Assembly (NCBI RefSeq): GCF_042676085.1 | Contig: NZ_JBHTKH010000001.1 | Location: 434,001-498,000, forward strand | Reading direction: 5' to 3' | Origin: Terrabacter terrigena | GTDB lineage: Bacteria > Actinomycetota > Actinomycetes > Actinomycetales > Dermatophilaceae | Length of the DNA stretch: 64,000 nt | Shown: piece after piece, positions 19,273 through 28,214 of the stretch | Numbering within the stretch: the first letter of the stretch is position 1 | Layout of the letters: each line of letters opens with the position of its first letter | Notes under the pieces: generated by a model | Seen by the model: the letters and a program-made list of their open reading frames with translations, nothing else | Told to the model about the DNA's origin: nothing | The model's database searches: none | Translations under genes and position numbers: made by a program

Positions 19273-20996
19273 GGGGAGCGCTCCACCGTGATTCGTCGCA
19301 GCCGCTTGGTGTCGTCGTCGGCAGCGCCGGTGCCCGACCCGGCTCCGGAGGGCGCCTCCCTGGCCGCACGTGCGGCCTCGGCCGCGAGCGGGCTCAGCGG
19401 CAGGGGGGAGCTCGTGATGGTCGCCTCGGCCCTGCGCGGCAGGGTCAACCGGAAGCAGGAACCCTCCCCCCTAGCGCCCCAGGCCTCGAGCCGGCCGGCG
19501 TGCAGACGGGCGTCCTCCAGCGCGATGGCGAGGCCCAGGCCCGTCCCGCCGGTGGTGCGGGCACGTGCGGGGTCGGCCCGCCAGAACCGGGTGAAGACGA
19601 GCGCGGCCTCGCCCGGTCGCAGACCCACGCCGTGGTCACGCACGGTGACGGCGACGGCCGTGTCGTTGTAGCCGATCGTCACCTCCACGGGCTTGCCCTC
19701 GCCGTGCTCGATGGCGTTGGAGACGAGGTTGCGCAGGATTCGCTCGATGCGGCGCGAGTCCATGTCGGCGATGACGGGCGCGGCGGGGGTGCTGACGACG
19801 AGCCGCGTCCCCTTGCGAGCCGCCAGGGTGCGGTGTGCGTCGACGGCCCGCTCGACGCAGGCTCGCAGGTCGCTCGCCTCGACCTCGAGCACGGCGGCAC
19901 CGGCGTCGAAGCGCGAGATCTCGAGCAGGTCGCTGAGCAGCGACTCGAAGCGGTCGAGCTCGCCGCGCAGCAGCTCCGCCGACCGCGCCACGGTTGGCTC
20001 GAAGTCACCGCGGGAGTCGTGGATGAGGTCGCCGGCCATGCGGATGGTCGTCAGCGGCGTGCGCAGCTCGTGAGAGACGTCGGAGACGAACCGCTGCTGG
20101 ACGCGTGAGAGGTTCTCCAGCTGCGCGATCTGCTGCTGGATCGAAGCGGCCATGCCGTTGAACGAGTTGCCGAGCCGTGCGAGGTCGTCCTCGCCCTTGG
20201 CCCGCATGCGCTCGTTGAGGTTGCCCTCGGCGAAGCGTTCGGCGACCGCAGCCGCACGCCGCACCGGGTCGGCCACGAGACGGGTGACGACGAACGCGAT
20301 CGCGCCGATGAGCACGATCAGGGCGAAACCGCCGACGAGGAACGTCTTGCCGATCGAGCTGATGATCTCGCGCTCGCGGTCCATCGGGTAGATGAAGTAG
20401 AGGCCGTAGTTGCCGGCGACGGGCAGCACGACCGTCTGCCCGACGATGACGGCGGAGATGCTGTCGTTGCCCTCGTCGATGGTCGCGACCTGCAGGTGCT
20501 GGCGGTCGGGCTGGGTCGCGACCTGACGGCGCAGCTCGTCGGGGATGAACCGGAGGCCGACGCTACCGCTCTCGATGGACCTGACGTTGAAGGGCGAGGT
20601 GTTGTCGTCGGAGCGGGTGAGCACGACGTAGCGGGTCTGGTTGCCGGCATCACGCCGGTAGGAGTTGATCAGCGTCGTGGCGAACTGCGTCAGCTTCGCC
20701 TCGGTGTCGGTCTGGTCGGTGGAGTCGAACTGGTCCTGGGCGTTCTGGGCGTCACGCAGGCTGTCGTCCACCGCGATGCGCTGGCGGCTGTCGACGAGGT
20801 TCTGCGCGATGGAGCCGTAGAGGTACGTGCCCACGGCGGTGAGCACGAGGATTCCGAGGAGCATCGTCACGACGACGACGCGGAACCCGAGCGATGCCCG
20901 CCACAGGTGCAGGATGCGCTGCCACCAGCCGCGCAGCGTCGAGCCGACCCGCGAGGCCAGGCCCGCGAGTCCGCTGGTGGCCGCGCGCTCGCTCAT
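19269..20996 (-). CDS. mtrB: Sensor histidine kinase MtrB
   Basis: The 575-residue protein has TM1 (about 38-60), an external sensor region (61-218), TM2 (219-238) and a HAMP domain (240-293). The dimerisation domain carries the phospho-acceptor H309 (SHELRTPLT). The HATPase_c domain includes the N box (NLVSNAIEHGEG), G1 (DHGVGLRPGE), F box (VFTRFWRADPAR) and G2 (GGTGLGLAIALE). A Ser/Pro/Ala-rich tail follows. It senses cell-cycle or envelope state and phosphorylates MtrA. Its ATG is one base after the mtrA stop, and its stop overlaps lpqB, so the three genes form one operon. Confidence 0.97.
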   Translation of the reverse strand: MSERAATSGLAGLASRVGSTLRGWWQRILHLWRASLGFRVVVVTMLLGILVLTAVGTYLYGSIAQNLVDSRQRIAVDDSLRDAQNAQDQFDSTDQTDTEAKLTQFATTLINSYRRDAGNQTRYVVLTRSDDNTSPFNVRSIESGSVGLRFIPDELRRQVATQPDRQHLQVATIDEGNDSISAVIVGQTVVLPVAGNYGLYFIYPMDREREIISSIGKTFLVGGFALIVLIGAIAFVVTRLVADPVRRAAAVAERFAEGNLNERMRAKGEDDLARLGNSFNGMAASIQQQIAQLENLSRVQQRFVSDVSHELRTPLTTIRMAGDLIHDSRGDFEPTVARSAELLRGELDRFESLLSDLLEISRFDAGAAVLEVEASDLRACVERAVDAHRTLAARKGTRLVVSTPAAPVIADMDSRRIERILRNLVSNAIEHGEGKPVEVTIGYNDTAVAVTVRDHGVGLRPGEAALVFTRFWRADPARARTTGGTGLGLAIALEDARLHAGRLEAWGARGEGSCFRLTLPRRAEATITSSPLPLSPLAAEAARAAREAPSGAGSGTGAADDDTKRLRRITVERSP

Positions 20997-20997
20997 C

Positions 20998-21675
20998 TCA
21001 GGAGGGGCCGGCCTTGTAGCCGACGCCGCGGACGGTCACGACGATCTCGGGACGCTCGGGGTCGTGCTCGATCTTCGAGCGCAGGCGCTGCACGTGGACG
21101 TTGACGAGGCGCGTGTCGCCGGCGTGGCGGTAGCCCCAGACCTGCTCGAGCAGCACCTCGCGCGTGAACACCTGCCACGGCTTGCGGGCGAGCGCGACGA
21201 GCAGGTCGAACTCGAGCGGCGTGAGCGACAGCGCCTGGCCGTCGCGCTTCACCGAGTGTCCGGCGACGTCGATGTCGAGGTCGCCGATCGAGAGCTTCTC
21301 GGGGGCCGGCTCGTCACCGCGACGCAGCCGGGCCCGCACGCGGGCGATGAGCTCCTGCGGCTTGAACGGCTTGACGACGTAGTCGTCGGCCCCGGACTCG
21401 AGCCCGACCACGACGTCGACGGTGTCGGTGCGCGCCGTGAGCATGACGATCGGGACTCCGCTCTCGGCGCGGATGCGGCGGCACACCTCCATGCCGTCGA
21501 GCCCGGGGAGCATGACGTCGAGGAGCACCAGGTCGGCCCGCGACTCGCGGAACGCGGCGACGGCCTCGGAGCCGTCGGCCACGTGCGTGACCTCGAGCCC
21601 CTCGTTGCGCAGCACGATCCCGAGCATCTCGGCGAGCGCGAGGTCGTCGTCGACGACCAGAACCCGACCCTTCAC
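20998..21675 (-). CDS. mtrA: Response regulator MtrA (OmpR family)
   Basis: The 225-residue protein carries a receiver domain with D9-D10-D11, phospho-acceptor D53 (LLDVMLPGLDG), T in MLTART and K in DDYVVKPFKPQEL. The winged-helix trans_reg_C domain (about 130-225) reads LTPLEFDLLVALARKPWQVFTREVLLEQVWGYRHAGDTRLVNVHVQRLRSKIE. MtrA controls division, DnaA and wall hydrolase genes in actinobacteria. The start is GTG at 21675, decided by GGAAGGAG about 6 bases upstream and by homologue length; in-frame ATG codons further up precede this site. It heads the mtrA-mtrB-lpqB operon. Confidence 0.97.
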   Translation of the reverse strand: MKGRVLVVDDDLALAEMLGIVLRNEGLEVTHVADGSEAVAAFRESRADLVLLDVMLPGLDGMEVCRRIRAESGVPIVMLTARTDTVDVVVGLESGADDYVVKPFKPQELIARVRARLRRGDEPAPEKLSIGDLDIDVAGHSVKRDGQALSLTPLEFDLLVALARKPWQVFTREVLLEQVWGYRHAGDTRLVNVHVQRLRSKIEHDPERPEIVVTVRGVGYKAGPS

Positions 21676-21692
21676 GACACACTCCTTCCCGA

Positions 21693-21709
21693 GGCCGTGG
21701 ACCACGGCC
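21693..21709. repeat. Short perfect dyad upstream of mtrA
   Basis: GGCCGTGG, one base, then CCACGGCC, 18 bases before the GTG of mtrA. In RNA it would form a hairpin just upstream of the ribosome binding site. It may be an operator or a leader hairpin; this is speculative. Confidence 0.4.
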
Positions 21710-21800
21710 CCGCATGTCCTGACCAAATCATCACACACGCACGTCGACGGGCCGGTGCGCGCCGGAGTGTGCGCGCGCCCGCCTGCACCGGCGGCTGGGA

Positions 21801-22337
21801 TCAGCCCTGCGTGATGTACCACTTCCCGGCGATCTTGACCGCCTTGAAGCTGGCGACGACGTCCGCGGCGAGCGCGGGCTCGGTCGTCACGCTCTCGAAC
21901 GTGGCGTTGTTCCCGTTGACCGTGGCCCCGTTGATCTGCAGGCCCTGGAAGGCGGCACCCAGCTCCTTGATCTGGTCGAGCATCGGCGTGATGGACTTGC
22001 CGCAGGCGGCCGCGGCGCCCGGGATGCTCGTGATGGCCTTGCCGCCCGCCGCCATGAGCGAGCAGACGGCGGTGCCGTCACCGGCCACCATGGAGCCGAG
22101 CCACGAGGTCATCGCGGCCTCCGGGGTCGACTGGTCGATGGGCGGTCGGGTCGGGGAGGCCGTTGCCGTGCCCGAGTCGTCGGCGGTGCCGGTCGACATC
22201 GAGTCGGTGGGGGTCGTGACGCTCGACGACGAGCCGGTCGGGGAGGTCGGGGTCGCCCCCTGGTCGAGCGACTTCGAACAGCCGGCGAGCGAGACGGACA
22301 GCGCCAGTGCGAGCGCACCGGGGAGGAGCTTGTTCAT
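21801..22337 (-). CDS. Small secreted lipoprotein of unknown function
   Basis: The 178-residue protein has a clear lipoprotein signal peptide (MNKLLPGALALALSVSLAGC, C20). A Ser/Thr/Pro-rich linker of about 50 residues follows, then a compact C-terminal domain of about 100 residues beginning PEAAMTSWLGSMVAGDGTAVCSLMA. This ends with FKAVKIAGKWYITQG, the closing strand of an NTF2-like/SnoaL-type fold as seen in many actinobacterial lipoproteins of the DUF4878 kind. Two Cys in the domain (AVCSLM and AAACGKS) could form a disulphide. It lies 125 bases upstream of mtrA on the same strand and divergently from the membrane protein at 22484. Function unknown. Confidence 0.82.
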   Translation of the reverse strand: MNKLLPGALALALSVSLAGCSKSLDQGATPTSPTGSSSSVTTPTDSMSTGTADDSGTATASPTRPPIDQSTPEAAMTSWLGSMVAGDGTAVCSLMAAGGKAITSIPGAAAACGKSITPMLDQIKELGAAFQGLQINGATVNGNNATFESVTTEPALAADVVASFKAVKIAGKWYITQG

Positions 22338-22471
22338 GGAGGGTCCCTGCGATCCAGGAGGTCGGTGAGTCCGGCAATCCTCCCACGACAGAACCGGGTC
22401 GGCCCGGCGCCGAGGCGGCCCCAGCAGCACACCAATCCACCCAAAACGCCCCGACCTGGCGCGCGAACGGG

Positions 22472-22477
22472 GATGAT
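22472..22477 (+). promoter_or_regulatory. -10-like hexamer before the 22484 membrane protein gene
   Basis: GATGAT ends 6 bases before the GTG at 22484. There is no convincing Shine-Dalgarno sequence. This fits the leaderless pattern seen elsewhere in the window, though the first base deviates from the consensus. Confidence 0.4.
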
Positions 22478-22483
22478 CGGGCG

Positions 22484-24049
22484 GTGACGAGCGACACGAG
22501 GGAACTCGCCGCGACGACCGACGCGGCGCCTGGCTCGGCGACCGACGCGGCGCCTGACGCGGCGCCTGACGCGGCTGCTGACGCGACCGCCGCGACGACC
22601 GCCGGCGAGGGTGTGACCCTGCCCACCGGGGACGGCTCCGGGCACGCGGACACCGGCCGCCGCTCGGCGCTGCCGCTGCTCCTGCGTCAGCTCCTCCCCG
22701 GCCTCGTCGTCTGCTTCACCGTCCTGCGCATGGTGAAGCCGGTCGACGACCCCGACACGTTCTGGCACATCGCCGCGGGCGACCGGCTGCGCGAGACCTG
22801 GTCGTTCAGCGGCCCCGACCCGTGGAGCACGATGTCGACGCAGCCCTGGCGGCTGCACGAGTGGCTCCCCGAGCTGGTCATGAGCTGGGCCCAGCAGGCG
22901 TTCGGCCTGCCGGGGGTCTCGTGGCTGCTCCCGGCCGGTGCCGCGGCGGTGGTCCTGTGCTTCTGGGTCGTCGTCCGCCGTCAGGCTCCCCTGCTCGTCT
23001 CCGCCATCGTGCTCGTCGTCGCGACGGTGGCCCTGAGCGGCAGCCTCTCGTTGCGTCCCCACCTCGTGTCGTTCGCCCTCGCCGCGGTGACAACGGGCGC
23101 GTGGCTGGCGACGCGACGCGACCTGAAGCCGCGCTGGTGGCTCGTCCCGCTCACCTGGGTCTGGGCGTGCAGCCACGGGATGTGGTTCGTCGGCGTCGCC
23201 ATCGGGGTCGTCACCCTCGTGGGCCTCTTCCTCGACGGGTCGGTGCGCGGCCGCGCCTGGCTGCGGCTGGCGCTCGTGCCGCTGGGGTCGGTCGCTGCCG
23301 CAGCGGTGACGCCCGTCGGTCCCGAGCTGCTCGTCGCGCCGTTCTCTGTGCGTGAGTACGCGAAGTTCGTGACCGAGTGGCGGTCCCCGTCTCTCACCGA
23401 CGCCGCATTCGTCGCCTTCCTCGTCGTGGCGGCGGTGACGCTGCTGGTCTGGTCCCGGGATCGTCGGCGCACACCGTGGACCGAGATCCTGCTCGTGGGC
23501 CTCGCGACCGGGTTCTCCCTGCTCTACGTGCGCACCATCGCCGTCGGTGCGGCGGTCATCGCGCCGCTGGCCGCCCTGACGGTGGCCAGGGTCGTGCGAC
23601 TTCCTCGCGAGCCCATCGCCCGACGAGAGGTCGCCCTGACGCTGGGACTCGCGGCGGCCGCCCTCGCGGTCGCCGCCCTGCTCGCGCCCTCGCGTGGCGC
23701 CCAGCCGGAGTGGGGGCCGAACGACCTGGACAGCCAGATCGCGGCCCTGCCCGCCGGCACGGTGCTGTGCAACGACTACGGCAGCGGGGGCTGGCTCATC
23801 TGGAAGCACCCCAACGTCCGTCCCGCGATCGACGGGCGCACCGAGGTGTATGCCGTCACGCACGTCGAGTCGTACATGACCTTCCAGAGCGCCGCCACCG
23901 GCTGGGACGACTACCTCGACCGGACCGGGTGCCGGTGGGCCCTCGTGCCCAAGGACCTTCCCGTGGCGGAGGCCCTCGTGCGCCAGACCTTCTGGACCGT
24001 CGCCGCGCGCGGCTCGACCTACCTGCTCCTCAAGGCGCCCACCCCCTGA
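22484..24049 (+). CDS. Polytopic membrane protein, GT-C-like architecture
   Basis: This 521-residue protein begins with a disordered Asp/Ala/Pro stretch encoded by near-repeats of GACGCGGCGCCT (about 22528-22577). At least nine hydrophobic segments follow. The first external loop carries DDPDTFWHIAAGDRLRETWSFSGPDPWS, an acidic DxDxFWH motif of the kind found in GT-C type lipid-linked sugar transferases. A soluble C-terminal part (about 430-521) includes LCNDYGSGGWLIWKHPNVRPAIDGRTEVY. I do not recognise a characterised homologue, so glycosyl transfer is only suggested by architecture. The GTG start at 22484 is preceded by a -10-like hexamer. Confidence 0.72.
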   Translation: MTSDTRELAATTDAAPGSATDAAPDAAPDAAADATAATTAGEGVTLPTGDGSGHADTGRRSALPLLLRQLLPGLVVCFTVLRMVKPVDDPDTFWHIAAGDRLRETWSFSGPDPWSTMSTQPWRLHEWLPELVMSWAQQAFGLPGVSWLLPAGAAAVVLCFWVVVRRQAPLLVSAIVLVVATVALSGSLSLRPHLVSFALAAVTTGAWLATRRDLKPRWWLVPLTWVWACSHGMWFVGVAIGVVTLVGLFLDGSVRGRAWLRLALVPLGSVAAAAVTPVGPELLVAPFSVREYAKFVTEWRSPSLTDAAFVAFLVVAAVTLLVWSRDRRRTPWTEILLVGLATGFSLLYVRTIAVGAAVIAPLAALTVARVVRLPREPIARREVALTLGLAAAALAVAALLAPSRGAQPEWGPNDLDSQIAALPAGTVLCNDYGSGGWLIWKHPNVRPAIDGRTEVYAVTHVESYMTFQSAATGWDDYLDRTGCRWALVPKDLPVAEALVRQTFWTVAARGSTYLLLKAPTP

Positions 24050-24073
24050 CCGACGCGCACCCAGCCCCGAGAG

Positions 24074-24113
24074 CACGTATGCCGCCCACCTCGCGAGGTG
24101 GACGGCATACGTG
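24074..24113. terminator. Bidirectional terminator between membrane protein gene and ahcY
   Basis: A 40-base inverted repeat: CACGTATGCCG and CCACCTCG pair with CGAGGTGG and CGGCATACGTG, with one mismatch pair and almost no loop. It lies between converging genes ending at 24049 and 24152. Confidence 0.88.
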
Positions 24114-24151
24114 AGCGGTCGGCTGGGCTCGTGGGCCCGGCGGACGGGTTG

Positions 24152-25588
24152 TCAGTAGCGGTAGTGCTCCGGCTTGTACGGGCCGGCGACGTCGACGCCG
24201 AGGTACTCGGCCTGGCCCTTGGTCAGCTCGGTGAGCTTCACACCGAGGGCGTCGAGGTGCAGCCGCGCCACCTTCTCGTCGAGGTGCTTCGGCAGCGTGT
24301 AGACCTGCTTGTCGTACTCGCCGGTCTTCGTGAAGAGCTCGATCTGGGCGATCGTCTGGTTCGAGAACGAGTTGCTCATGACGAAGCTCGGGTGGCCGGT
24401 GGCGTTGCCGAGGTTCATGAGGCGACCCTCGGAGAGCACGATGATCGAGCTGCCGCCCTCGAACGTCCACTCGTGGACCTGCGGCTTGATCTCGGTCTTC
24501 TGGATGCCGGGCACGCGGGCGAGGCCGGCCATGTCGATCTCGTTGTCGAAGTGGCCGATGTTGGCGACGATCGCCTTGTTCTTCATCTTCGTCATGTGGT
24601 CGGCGGTGATGACGTCGTAGCAGCCGGTCGTGGTGATGAAGATGTCGGCGCTGTCGACGACGTCCTCGAGCCGGGCGACCTGGAAGCCCTCCATCGCGGC
24701 CTGCAGCGCGCAGATGGGGTCGATCTCGGTGACGATGACGCGGGCGCCCTGGCCGCGGAGCGACTCGGCGCAGCCCTTGCCCACGTCGCCGTAGCCGGCG
24801 ACGACGGCGACCTTGCCGCCGATGAGCACGTCGGTGGCCCGGTTGAGGCCGTCGATGAGCGAGTGGCGGCAGCCGTAGGTGTTGTCGAACTTGCTCTTGG
24901 TCACCGCGTCGTTGACGTTGATGGCCGGGAAGAGCAGCTCGCCGGTCTCGGCGAGCTGGTACAGGCGGTGGACGCCCGTCGTGGTCTCCTCGGTGACGCC
25001 CTTGATGCCGGCGGCGACCGTGGTCCACTTCTGCGGGTCGACGGCCATCGTCTGGCGCACGAGCTCCTTGAAGACGCCGAACTCCTCGGAGTCGTCCTCG
25101 GTGGTGGCGGGGACCTGACCGGCCTTCTCCCACTCGAGACCCTTGTGGACGAGCATCGTGGCGTCGCCACCGTCGTCGAGGATCATGTTCGGGCCCTCGC
25201 CGCCGGGCCAGGTGAGGATCTGGTCGGTGCACCACCAGTACTCGGGGAGGGTCTCGCCCTTCCAGGCGAAGACGGGCACGCCCTGCAGGTCGTCGGCCGA
25301 GCCGTGGGGGCCGACGACGACGGCGGCCGCGGCCTCGTCCTGCGTCGAGTAGATGTTGCAGGAGGCCCAGCGGACCTCGGCGCCGAGCGCTGTGAGCGTC
25401 TCGATGAGGACCGCCGTCTGGACGGTCATGTGGAGGGACCCGGCGATGCGCGCGCCCTTGAGCGGCTGGGCGGCGGCGTACTCCTCACGGATGGCCATGA
25501 GACCGGGCATCTCGTGCTCGGCGAGCCGGAGCTGGTGTCGGCCGGCCTCGGCGAGGCCCAGGTCGGCAACCTTGTAGTCGAAGGACAT
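24152..25588 (-). CDS. ahcY: S-adenosylhomocysteine hydrolase
   Basis: The 478-residue enzyme splits S-adenosylhomocysteine into adenosine and homocysteine and keeps the methylation cycle running. It starts MSFDYKVADLGLAEAGRHQLRLAEHEMPGLMAIREEY. It contains the substrate-domain block GSLHMTVQTAVLIETLTALGAEVRWASCNIYSTQDEAAAA, the NAD-binding glycine loop VVAGYGDVGKGCAESLRGQGARV, and the C-terminal LDEKVARLHLDALGVKLTELTKGQAEYLGVDVAGPYKPEHYRY that closes the neighbouring NAD site. The length includes the actinobacterial insertion. A ribosome binding site (AAGGAAG) lies 9 bases before the ATG. Nothing resembling the known SAH riboswitch was recognised in the 199-base leader gap. Confidence 0.98.
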   Translation of the reverse strand: MSFDYKVADLGLAEAGRHQLRLAEHEMPGLMAIREEYAAAQPLKGARIAGSLHMTVQTAVLIETLTALGAEVRWASCNIYSTQDEAAAAVVVGPHGSADDLQGVPVFAWKGETLPEYWWCTDQILTWPGGEGPNMILDDGGDATMLVHKGLEWEKAGQVPATTEDDSEEFGVFKELVRQTMAVDPQKWTTVAAGIKGVTEETTTGVHRLYQLAETGELLFPAINVNDAVTKSKFDNTYGCRHSLIDGLNRATDVLIGGKVAVVAGYGDVGKGCAESLRGQGARVIVTEIDPICALQAAMEGFQVARLEDVVDSADIFITTTGCYDVITADHMTKMKNKAIVANIGHFDNEIDMAGLARVPGIQKTEIKPQVHEWTFEGGSSIIVLSEGRLMNLGNATGHPSFVMSNSFSNQTIAQIELFTKTGEYDKQVYTLPKHLDEKVARLHLDALGVKLTELTKGQAEYLGVDVAGPYKPEHYRY

Positions 25589-25787
25589 GAGTGATCGCTT
25601 CCTTTGATGGTCGGTGTCCTGACCCGGCGCGCCCCTCTGGGCTCATCTGGCGGGTCATCACCCACGCCGGCAGTCCCCGAGTCTAGCGGCGACGGCGCGT
25701 CGACTCGAACGCCGTGTCGAGCGTTGCGCGCGGCCTCCGCGCATCCGCAGACCTACGAGGCGGCCACACCGCGTGCGCGGTGAGTGC

Positions 25788-26732
25788 TCAGTGGGCCGAC
25801 GCGGTCGCGTCGGCCTTCTTCCGACGCGGCACCACGTGCAGCACCGCGACGACGACGGCACCGACGACGAGGCCGATGAGCGCGGAGGCGAGCGTGTTGA
25901 CCACCCACGCGAGGACGCCACCGACACCGGCGACCCCGGCCACACCCTCCTCGAGGTGGTGCACGAGGTCGTAGGGCGGGTGCCAGCCGAGCTCGTCGGC
26001 GCCGACGAGCAGGATGTGGCCGCCGACCCAGAGCATGGCCGCGATGCCGACCGTCGACAGGACCGACAGGAGCCTCGGCATGCCCTTCACGAGGCCGCGG
26101 CCGATGCGCTGGGAGGCGCCGGAGTCGCGCTCGGCGAGCTTGAGGCCGACGTCGTCCATCTTCACGATGAGGCCGACGACGCCGTAGACGAGCGCCGTGA
26201 TGAGCAGCGCGACGATGACGAGGATGATCAGGCGCGAGACGAACGGCTCTGTCTCGACCTCGTTGAGGGCGATGACCATGATCTCGGCCGACAGGATGAA
26301 GTCGGTGCGGATGGCGCCCGAGACGACGGAGCCCTCGTCGACCTCGCCCTGCCCGGCGTCGTGCTCCTCGCGGTGACCGGAGACGATCTCCCACACCTTC
26401 TCGGCACCCTCGTAGCAGAGGTAGGCCCCGCCGACCATGAGGATCGGCGTCAGCAGCCACGGCAGGAACTGGCTGAGCAGCATGATCACCGGGAGGATGA
26501 CCAGCAGCTTGTTGCGCAGTGAGCCGAGCGCGATCTTCTTGATGATCGGCAGCTCGCGCTCCGGGGCCAGCCCCTGGACGTAGCGCGGCGTGACCGCGGT
26601 GTCGTCGACCACGACGCCGGTGGCCTTGATGCTCGCCTTCGCCGCCGCGGCGCCGACGTCGTCCACCGAGGCGGCGGCGAGCTTGACCAGGGCCGCGATG
26701 TCATCGAGGAGCGCTACGAGTCCGCCTGCCAT
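25788..26732 (-). CDS. DUF808 family membrane protein (YedI-like)
   Basis: The 314-residue protein matches the DUF808/YedI family: MAGGLVALLDDIAALVKLAAASVDDVGAAAAKASIKATGVVVDDTAVTPRYVQGL, then PIIKKIALGSLRNKLLVILPV, CYEGAEKVWE and GAIRTDFILSAEIMVIALNEVE. About five or six transmembrane segments follow, the last before a basic tail. Its biochemical role is not established in any species I know of. The ATG at 26732 lies 6 bases after TAGGAT on the minus strand. It is flanked by mycothione reductase and ahcY on the same strand but probably has its own promoter. Confidence 0.92.
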   Translation of the reverse strand: MAGGLVALLDDIAALVKLAAASVDDVGAAAAKASIKATGVVVDDTAVTPRYVQGLAPERELPIIKKIALGSLRNKLLVILPVIMLLSQFLPWLLTPILMVGGAYLCYEGAEKVWEIVSGHREEHDAGQGEVDEGSVVSGAIRTDFILSAEIMVIALNEVETEPFVSRLIILVIVALLITALVYGVVGLIVKMDDVGLKLAERDSGASQRIGRGLVKGMPRLLSVLSTVGIAAMLWVGGHILLVGADELGWHPPYDLVHHLEEGVAGVAGVGGVLAWVVNTLASALIGLVVGAVVVAVLHVVPRRKKADATASAH

Positions 26733-26738
26733 GGCGTC

Positions 26739-26744
26739 ATCCTA
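26739..26744 (-). promoter_or_regulatory. -10 hexamer of the DUF808 gene, leaderless
   Basis: TAGGAT (minus strand) ends 6 bases before the ATG at 26732. No Shine-Dalgarno sequence is present. Confidence 0.55.
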
Positions 26745-26774
26745 GGGTGGTCTGGGAATCGGCTGGGAACGCGT

Positions 26775-28178
26775 TCAGGCCGTGCGCTCGAGGCGCAGGC
26801 CGAGCAGGGCGTTCTCGACGACCTCGGCGAGCGCCGGGTGGATCCAGTACTGGCCCCGGGCGAGCTCGTCGACGGGGGTGCCCAGGGCGAGTGCCTGGAT
26901 GAGCGGCTGGATGAGCGACGTGGCGTGCGGGCCCATGAGGTGGGCACCGAGGAGCCGCCCCGTGGTCGGGTCGGCGACGAGCTTGCACACGCTCGAGCGG
27001 TCCTCGAGGGCCCAGCCGTATGCCGTGTCGCCGTAGGCCTGAACGTGGGTGACGTGGGGACGGTCCTGCTCGATGCAGTCCTGTTCCGTCAGCCCGACCG
27101 TGGCGACCTGCGGGTGGCTGAAGATGCCGGACGGGACGTGGTCGTGCGGGAGCCGCCGCAGGTCGTCGGGGTGGACGAGGTTGTGGGCGACGGCACGGGC
27201 CTCGGCGTTGGCGACGTGCTTGAGCTGGAACGGTGAGCTCACGTCGCCGAGCGCCCACACGCCGGGTGCCGTCGTGCGGCCGTACGCGTCGACCTCGAGG
27301 CGCCCGTCGTCGAGGACGGCGAGGCCCCCGGCGTCGGCGCCGAGACAGCTGGTGTTGGGCCGACGTCCGGTGGCGACCATCAGCAGGTCGGCGTCGACGA
27401 CCGCGGCACTGTCGAGGTGCAGCCGCACGCCCCCTCCCCCGTCGCCCCGCCCGACGGCCAGGACGTTCGTCCCCGTGCGCACGTCCCACTGCTCGCGGGC
27501 GAGGTCGGTGAAGCGCTGTGAGATCTCGGTGTCGATGTGCCGCAGCAGCTGCGAGCCGCGCGCCACGACGGTCACGTGCACGCCGAACGACGCGAAGACG
27601 TGGGCCATCTCGGCGGCGATGAACCCGCCGCCGATGATGGCGAGGCGCCTCGGCAGCTCGTCGATGCGCATGATCGTGTCGGACGTGTGGACGAGGTCGC
27701 CGAGCTCGAGACCCGACTCGGTGACGACGTCGGGGATGACGGGGTGGGCGCCGGCCGCCACGACGACCTGGTCGGCGGTGATCGTCTCCTGGCGGCCGCC
27801 TGGCAGCTCGACCATCAGGCTGCGGTCGCCCGTGAACGTGGCGTGGCCGAGGAACGCGGTGGTGTTCGGCCCGTCCTGCCGGTAGCGGCGGCCGCCGTCG
27901 GAGATCGGGTCGATGCGCCCGAACACCCGGTCGCGGACGTCGGCCCAACGCACGCCCTCGAGCGTCGCGTCCACGCCGTACCGGCCCGCCTCACGCACGG
28001 TGGTCGCCACCTCTGCGGCGTAGACGAACATCTTCGTCGGGATGCAGCCGACGTTGAGGCAGGTGCCCCCGAAGGTGCCGCCCTCGATGACGGCCACCCG
28101 CTTGCCGTCGAAGTCGGGGGTCACGAGCGAGTTGCCCGAGCCGCTGCCGATGATGGCCAGGTCGAAGTGCTGGGTCAC
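26775..28178 (-). CDS. mtr: Mycothione reductase
   Basis: The 467-residue flavoprotein reduces mycothiol disulphide with NADPH, a reaction confined to actinobacteria. Visible features are the FAD loop IGSGSGN, the redox-active disulphide C40/C45 in GGTCLNVGCIPTKMFVYAAEVA, the NAD(P)-binding IIGGGFIAAEMAHVF, the FAD motif VWALGDVSSPFQLKHVANAEARAV, and the C-terminal catalytic His in QYWIHPALAEVVENALLGL. The tail and the TKMFVYAAEVA block favour mycothione reductase over lipoamide dehydrogenase or mercuric reductase. The start is GTG at 28178, 6 bases after TAGGCT. Confidence 0.93.
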   Translation of the reverse strand: MTQHFDLAIIGSGSGNSLVTPDFDGKRVAVIEGGTFGGTCLNVGCIPTKMFVYAAEVATTVREAGRYGVDATLEGVRWADVRDRVFGRIDPISDGGRRYRQDGPNTTAFLGHATFTGDRSLMVELPGGRQETITADQVVVAAGAHPVIPDVVTESGLELGDLVHTSDTIMRIDELPRRLAIIGGGFIAAEMAHVFASFGVHVTVVARGSQLLRHIDTEISQRFTDLAREQWDVRTGTNVLAVGRGDGGGGVRLHLDSAAVVDADLLMVATGRRPNTSCLGADAGGLAVLDDGRLEVDAYGRTTAPGVWALGDVSSPFQLKHVANAEARAVAHNLVHPDDLRRLPHDHVPSGIFSHPQVATVGLTEQDCIEQDRPHVTHVQAYGDTAYGWALEDRSSVCKLVADPTTGRLLGAHLMGPHATSLIQPLIQALALGTPVDELARGQYWIHPALAEVVENALLGLRLERTA

Positions 28179-28184
28179 CGGGGC

Positions 28185-28190
28185 AGCCTA
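28185..28190 (-). promoter_or_regulatory. -10 hexamer of mtr, leaderless
   Basis: TAGGCT (minus strand) is 6 bases before the GTG at 28178, in the 36-base gap after the SIS-domain gene. No Shine-Dalgarno sequence is visible. Confidence 0.5.
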
Positions 28191-28214
28191 CGTTCCGGCG
28201 CCGAGGCGCGGCGG

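Noticed and set aside
25589..25787. Possible SAH or SAM riboswitch ahead of ahcY
   Set aside because: I looked for the SAH riboswitch core and the SAM-IV-like GGGTGATGACC stem. A GGGTGATGACCC string is present, but the rest of either structure is not recognisable. A covariance-model search would settle it.
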